Position numbers and translations under genes: made by a program
Part shown: in pieces, positions 30,074-33,360 of the stretch
How positions within the stretch are numbered: the stretch's first letter is position 1
Layout: each line of letters begins with the position of its first letter
Assembly: GCA_947625145.1 (NCBI GenBank)
Contig: CANQNC010000016.1
Location: 1-33,360, forward strand
Source of the DNA: an uncultured Clostridia bacterium
GTDB lineage: Bacteria; Bacillota; Clostridia; Christensenellales; CAG-917
Length of the DNA: 33,360 bases
Reading direction: 5' to 3'
The notes under the pieces: model-generated
Databases searched by the model: none
Told to the model about the DNA's origin: nothing
Seen by the model: only the letters and a program-made list of their open reading frames with translations

Positions 30074-30856
30074 ATGAATAATAATTTTACAGGCACATAT
30101 TATAGTGCAGAAAAAATAAAAATTAAAGTCTCATCTTTTGTTCTGAACATTCTTAACAATGATGCTCAAGCGTTTGGATTTATTAAATCAAACGACGATT
30201 CCAATATAAACGGCTTGGTCAATAAACTGCTACCGACCTTGTTGGAAGTTAAGAAGCTCGAACGCGCTCGCCTATTTGAAGCAGCAAAAGAATTCAGTTC
30301 TGTTGATTCTGAAAAATTGTGTGAGTTCGCAGATATAATATTTGACAGTATATATTTCTATGACGCTGAACTTGAAAATCTTGAAACATATATATGGATC
30401 CGTCCGACTCAAAATACACGCGCAGTTTTTGACGAAATAATTAAATCGGAATTACCGAAAGCTGCTGTCGAACTTTCAGTATATATTAGACGTTTGTTAA
30501 ACCGATATGTGCGTCTTCCTCAATACAAAAGAGAGGCATTGGTTTTCGATTCGGAGTTTGAGGCTTTTTGTGAGGCCGGAGCAACAGGCCACATTATCCA
30601 TTTTAGGTATAATGGCGAAATTCAATCCGTTTTTGCATACAACTATGTTTACGGATACGGACGGGATCAAGAAAACTATTTGTTGGGATATGATATAGAA
30701 AATAGAATGATTCGAGCCTATTCTCTATGCGAAGTGAGAAACGCAAAAGTTACTCGAACCTTGTTTCGACCTTCGGATAAATTAATAGATCGTTTGGCAG
30801 AATTTCAAGAGAATTGCGACTTTCAAACCACTATAAAATTAGAGGAGAATTTTTGA
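30074..30856 (+). CDS. WYL-domain protein, probable regulator
   Basis: 260 residues. The N-terminal region (KIKIKVSSFVLNIL through NINGLVNKLLPTLLE) looks like a ribbon-helix-helix or similar DNA-binding element. The C-terminal half (about 175-245) has the WYL beta-barrel pattern: GATGHIIHFRYNGEIQSVFAY, NYLLGYD, NRMIRAYSLCEV. WYL proteins sense nucleotide ligands and often control defence or mobile elements. I chose the ATG at 30074; a TTG 12 codons earlier lies in A+T-rich promoter-like sequence. No good ribosome site is visible at either. It is the only long plus-strand gene of the island and is followed at once by a 43-codon gene. Confidence 0.65.
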   Translation: MNNNFTGTYYSAEKIKIKVSSFVLNILNNDAQAFGFIKSNDDSNINGLVNKLLPTLLEVKKLERARLFEAAKEFSSVDSEKLCEFADIIFDSIYFYDAELENLETYIWIRPTQNTRAVFDEIIKSELPKAAVELSVYIRRLLNRYVRLPQYKREALVFDSEFEAFCEAGATGHIIHFRYNGEIQSVFAYNYVYGYGRDQENYLLGYDIENRMIRAYSLCEVRNAKVTRTLFRPSDKLIDRLAEFQENCDFQTTIKLEENF

Positions 30857-30857
30857 T

Positions 30858-30989
30858 ATGTTGTTTGGTAAAAAACCGAGTAAAGGTAAATATGTAAAAG
30901 CTAAAACTCCTGAAACCCAAAAGAAACAAAAGGCTGCTATAATCAATTACTATATCAAAAAACGTGAGCAAGACAAGAAAATAAAGTAA
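30858..30989 (+). CDS. 43-residue lysine-rich protein
   Basis: Begins MLFGKKPSKGKYVKAKTPET and ends KKREQDKKIK, strongly basic. It starts one base after the WYL stop, with AGAGGAG about ten bases upstream inside the WYL gene, so it is translationally coupled. No family recognised. Co-transcription with a WYL regulator suggests a small partner or nucleic-acid-binding protein (inference). Confidence 0.5.
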   Translation: MLFGKKPSKGKYVKAKTPETQKKQKAAIINYYIKKREQDKKIK

Positions 30990-31100
30990 GAGAATCCACG
31001 CAGTTTTCACTTTTGATATATGATTTTTGATTCACATCAAGTGTTCAACTTATGTGGAAAAATGGAATTAAAAAGGTCTGTGAGAGGAGTTTTTGACATA

Positions 31101-31131
31101 AAAAAGAGCTTGACCTTTTTAGATCAAGCCC
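31101..31131 (-). terminator. Terminator behind ppdK tail copy 3
   Basis: On the minus strand GGGCTTGATC, A-rich loop, GGTCAAGCTC, TTTTT, with wobble pairs. It lies 48 bp downstream (minus sense) of tail copy 3, and converges on the WYL unit. The remaining parts of 30990-31360 hold tail copy 3, the next terminator and the right 59-bp repeat; no gene is seen. Confidence 0.7.
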
Positions 31132-31179
31132 TATTTCATTTTGATTTGGCTACATTTTACTTGATTTTTCGGCTATTCT

Positions 31180-31218
31180 TCACTTGCGCGGGTTCTTAAT
31201 ATTCGCTTGCGCGGCGGC
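31180..31218 (-). repeat. ppdK 3'-end copy 3
   Basis: Codons on the minus strand read A-A-A-Q-A-N-I-K-N-P-R-K-stop, with a TGA stop and synonymous variants AAT, ATT, AAG, AAC and CGC. It lies only 143 bp from the resident ppdK stop. Confidence 0.88.
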
Positions 31219-31262
31219 GTTTCCGAGGCGATACTCGCTACGCTCGTATCGCGCGCCTTGCC

Positions 31263-31292
31263 AAAACAAGCGCCCTTTCGAGCGCTTGTTTT
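31263..31292. terminator. Current terminator of ppdK
   Basis: Perfect 11-bp stem AAAACAAGCGC (31263-31273) with GCGCTTGTTTT (31282-31292). It lies 68 bp beyond the ppdK stop, just past the 59-bp repeat, matching the layout at the left end. Confidence 0.8.
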
Positions 31293-31297
31293 CATCA

Positions 31298-31356
31298 AAA
31301 ATCATATAGATTTTCTGCTTTTACCTTGCTGTTTCAAAATTCCTACGTTCAATTTT
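31298..31356. repeat. Right copy of 59-bp perfect direct repeat (candidate attR)
   Basis: Identical to 26056-26114. It lies between the ppdK stop (31361) and the ppdK terminator. Confidence 0.9.
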
Positions 31357-31360
31357 TCTC

Positions 31361-33360
31361 TTACTTCCTCGGATTTTTGATGTTCGCTTGCGCGGCGGCA
31401 AGGCGGGCGATTGGCACTCTGAAGGGAGAGCAGCTGACATAATCCAGACCGATCTCGTGGCAGAATTCGATGGAAGAAGGATCTCCGCCATGTTCGCCGC
31501 AGATGCCGCAGTGGATATTTTTGCGCACCTTATGACCCATCTCGACAGCCATCTTCATGAGCTTGCCGACGCCAACTGTGTCAAGCCTTGCAAACGGATC
31601 GGACTCGTAGATCTTTGCCTGATAATAGCTGGGCAGGAACTTGCTCGCGTCGTCGCGGCTGAAGCCGAAGGTCATCTGAGTGAGGTCGTTTGTGCCGAAG
31701 CAGAAGAATTCCGCCTCAGTTGCGATCTCGTCCGCGGTGAGCGCCGCTCTCGGGATCTCGATCATTGTGCCGACCTCATAGTGCAGATCCACGCCTGCCT
31801 CCTTGATGATCGCGTCCGCGGTTTCGACAACAGTCTTTTTGCAATATTTCAGCTCTTTGACTTCGCCGACGAGCGGGATCATGATCTCGGGCACGACATG
31901 CCAATCGGGATGGCGTTTTTGCACGTTGATCGCCGCTTTGATGACCGCCTTTGTCTGCATGACCGCGATCTCGGGATACGTGACCGCAAGACGGCAACCG
32001 CGATGACCCATCATGGGGTTGAACTCGTGAAGGCTGTCGCACAAAAGTTTGATCTCCTCAACGCTCTTGCCCTGCGCCTTTGCCAACTCTTCGATATCCT
32101 TTGCCTCGGTGGGCACGAACTCGTGAAGAGGAGGATCCAAGAAGCGGATTGTGACAGGCATGCCTTTGAGCGCTTCCATCAGGCCTTCGAAGTCCGCCTG
32201 TTGCATAGGCTCGATCATTTCGAGGGCTTTGACGCGCTCTTCCACCGTTTCGGCGCAGATCATCTGACGGAATTTGTCAATTCTGCCCGGTCCGAAGAAC
32301 ATATGCTCCGTACGCGTAAGGCCGATGCCCTGTGCGCCGAGCTCTGCCGCGCGCTGTGCGTCTGCGGGCGTGTCGGCGTTTGTGCGAACGCCAAGCGCTT
32401 TGTACTTGTCGGCGAGCTTCATGATCCTGCCGAAATAGCCGCTGTTGGGGTCCGCAGGGACAGTCTTGATCGCCACGCTGTAGATGTTGCCCGTCGAGCC
32501 GTCGAGGGACAGTTCGTCGCCCTCGTGGAACACTTTTCCGCCGAGCTCGAAGTATTTTTCCTCTTCATGCATTCTGATATCGCCGCAACCCGACACACAG
32601 CAGGTGCCCATTCCGCGAGCGACGACAGCCGCGTGAGAAGTTTGTCCGCCGCGGACAGTCAGAACGCCTTGCGCAAATTTCATGCCTTCGATGTCTTCGG
32701 GAGAGGTCTCCAATCTGACGAGGACAACTTTCTTACCCTTCTTGCCCTCTCTGACGGCGTCCTCAGCCGTAAAGACGATCGTGCCCGCCGCCGCGCCGGG
32801 AGACGCCGCAATGCCCTTGCCAACAAGATTTTCCTTGTCCGCCTTTTTGAGAGCCGCGGGATCGAACGTGGGATGCAGAAGCATATCCAGCGTCTTTGCG
32901 TCAATTTGCAACAGCGCCTCTTGCTCGGTGATCATGCCCTCGTCTATGAGGTCGCACGCGATGCGGATCGCCGCCGCCGCGGTGCGCTTGCCGTTTCTTG
33001 TTTGAAGCATATACAGCTTCTCGTTTTCCACCGTAAACTCCATGTCCTGCATGTCGCGATAGTGGTTTTCGAGGATCCTGCAAACCTCTTGGAATTGCTC
33101 ATAGACTTTGGGGAACACTCTCTGCATCTCTGCGATAGGCATAGGAGTGCGGACGCCCGCAACGACGTCCTCGCCCTGAGCGTTGGTCAAAAACTCGCCC
33201 ATCAGCCCAGGTTCGCCCGTGGCGGGATTTCTTGTGAACGCAACGCCCGTGCCGCAGTTGTCGCCCATGTTGCCAAACGCCATCATCTGCACGTTGACCG
33301 CGGTGCCCCAGCTGTACGGAATGTCGTGATCCATTCTGTAGACGTTTGCGCGGGGGTTGT
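31361..33360 (-). CDS. ppdK: Pyruvate, phosphate dikinase, 5' end cut by window edge
   Basis: Interconverts pyruvate, ATP and phosphate with PEP, AMP and PPi. The visible 666 codons cover the end of the ATP-grasp domain (SWGTAVNVQMM, GDNCGTGVAFTRNPATG), the phospho-His swivel domain with TVRGGQTSHAAVVARGMGT, and the PEP/pyruvate TIM barrel (MFFGPGRIDKFRQM, EIMIPLVG, FGTNDLTQMTFG, ICGEHGGDPSS). The product ends AAAQANIKNPRK. The frame is open to the right edge. This C-terminus, highly conserved in the family, is what the three extra copies in the island repeat. Confidence 0.96.
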   Translation of the reverse strand, partial: NPRANVYRMDHDIPYSWGTAVNVQMMAFGNMGDNCGTGVAFTRNPATGEPGLMGEFLTNAQGEDVVAGVRTPMPIAEMQRVFPKVYEQFQEVCRILENHYRDMQDMEFTVENEKLYMLQTRNGKRTAAAAIRIACDLIDEGMITEQEALLQIDAKTLDMLLHPTFDPAALKKADKENLVGKGIAASPGAAAGTIVFTAEDAVREGKKGKKVVLVRLETSPEDIEGMKFAQGVLTVRGGQTSHAAVVARGMGTCCVSGCGDIRMHEEEKYFELGGKVFHEGDELSLDGSTGNIYSVAIKTVPADPNSGYFGRIMKLADKYKALGVRTNADTPADAQRAAELGAQGIGLTRTEHMFFGPGRIDKFRQMICAETVEERVKALEMIEPMQQADFEGLMEALKGMPVTIRFLDPPLHEFVPTEAKDIEELAKAQGKSVEEIKLLCDSLHEFNPMMGHRGCRLAVTYPEIAVMQTKAVIKAAINVQKRHPDWHVVPEIMIPLVGEVKELKYCKKTVVETADAIIKEAGVDLHYEVGTMIEIPRAALTADEIATEAEFFCFGTNDLTQMTFGFSRDDASKFLPSYYQAKIYESDPFARLDTVGVGKLMKMAVEMGHKVRKNIHCGICGEHGGDPSSIEFCHEIGLDYVSCSPFRVPIARLAAAQANIKNPRK

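Larger units (their letters stand above)
26056..31356. mobile_element. Accessory island built at the 3' end of ppdK
   Basis: An A+T-richer block of about 5.3 kb is bounded by a perfect 59-bp direct repeat. It is subdivided by additional copies of the ppdK 3' end into three segments: 26155-28724 (regulators, DUF4417, toxin-immunity), 28764-31179 (second basic/acidic pair, WYL gene) and 31219-31360 (no gene). Gene content is accessory: XRE/ImmA control, polymorphic-toxin-type cargo, WYL. No integrase, transposase, relaxase or phage structural gene is visible. The elements are therefore either remnants or are moved by enzymes encoded elsewhere. Confidence 0.75.

Noticed and set aside
26056..31399. 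A tRNA gene as the insertion target of the island
   Set aside because: No tRNA-like cloverleaf or CCA-side T-arm was found near either boundary. The repeated sequence is the coding end of ppdK.

Overview
The window reads as chromosomal DNA of a spore-forming Bacillota, most likely a clostridial gut lineage. The evidence is a complete spoIVA with a sigma-E-type promoter, a YtxC-like sporulation gene, RNase J, Der, pyruvate phosphate dikinase (ppdK), an anaerobic sulfatase maturase and AGGAGG-type ribosome sites. Taxonomy below that level is a guess. Most of the window is G+C-rich; positions about 26.1-31.3 kb are visibly A+T-richer and differ in content. No tRNA, rRNA, CRISPR array, IS element or recombinase gene was found.

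Layout. 1-3.1 kb (minus strand): a nucleoside deaminase, then type I pullulanase and 4-alpha-glucanotransferase (malQ, cut by the left edge), a cytoplasmic alpha-glucan degradation unit. 3.3-3.8 kb: an orphan hypothetical gene behind a strong promoter. 4.2-5.5 kb: a geranylgeranyl-reductase-like flavoprotein, divergent from 5.6-8.7 kb, a membrane-anchored cysteine-type sulfatase overlapping its own maturase (anSME). 9.1-17.7 kb (minus): ytxC-like gene, rnj, a UgtP-like glycosyltransferase, der, a type Ic aspartate aminotransferase, then spoIVA. 17.8-19.7 kb: a sugar O-acetyltransferase, and an ECF sigma factor with a one-TM partner behind a probable self-recognised promoter. 20.1-25.8 kb: a GH3 beta-glucosidase, a membrane-anchored GDPD, a GT4 glycosyltransferase and a divergent XRE regulator with shared operators.

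26.1-31.4 kb is the most unusual part. The 3' end of ppdK (codons for ...QANIKNPRK plus stop) occurs four times in the same orientation. The copies differ only by synonymous changes within that peptide, and each is followed by its own intrinsic terminator. Between the copies lie accessory genes: an XRE/ImmA pair, a possible small RNA, DUF4417, an Ntox50-like toxin with a probable immunity gene, a second basic/acidic gene pair, and a WYL protein with a 43-residue partner. I read this as serial insertion of elements at the protein-coding 3' end of ppdK, each restoring the C-terminus. No integrase is present. A perfect 59-bp direct repeat frames the whole island.

A second unexplained theme is that nearly every longer intergenic region at a transcription-unit boundary in the non-island part holds a degenerate array of short units repeating every 17-24 bp (roughly two helical turns). 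Each array has its own consensus. Several lie between the last stop codon and the terminator.
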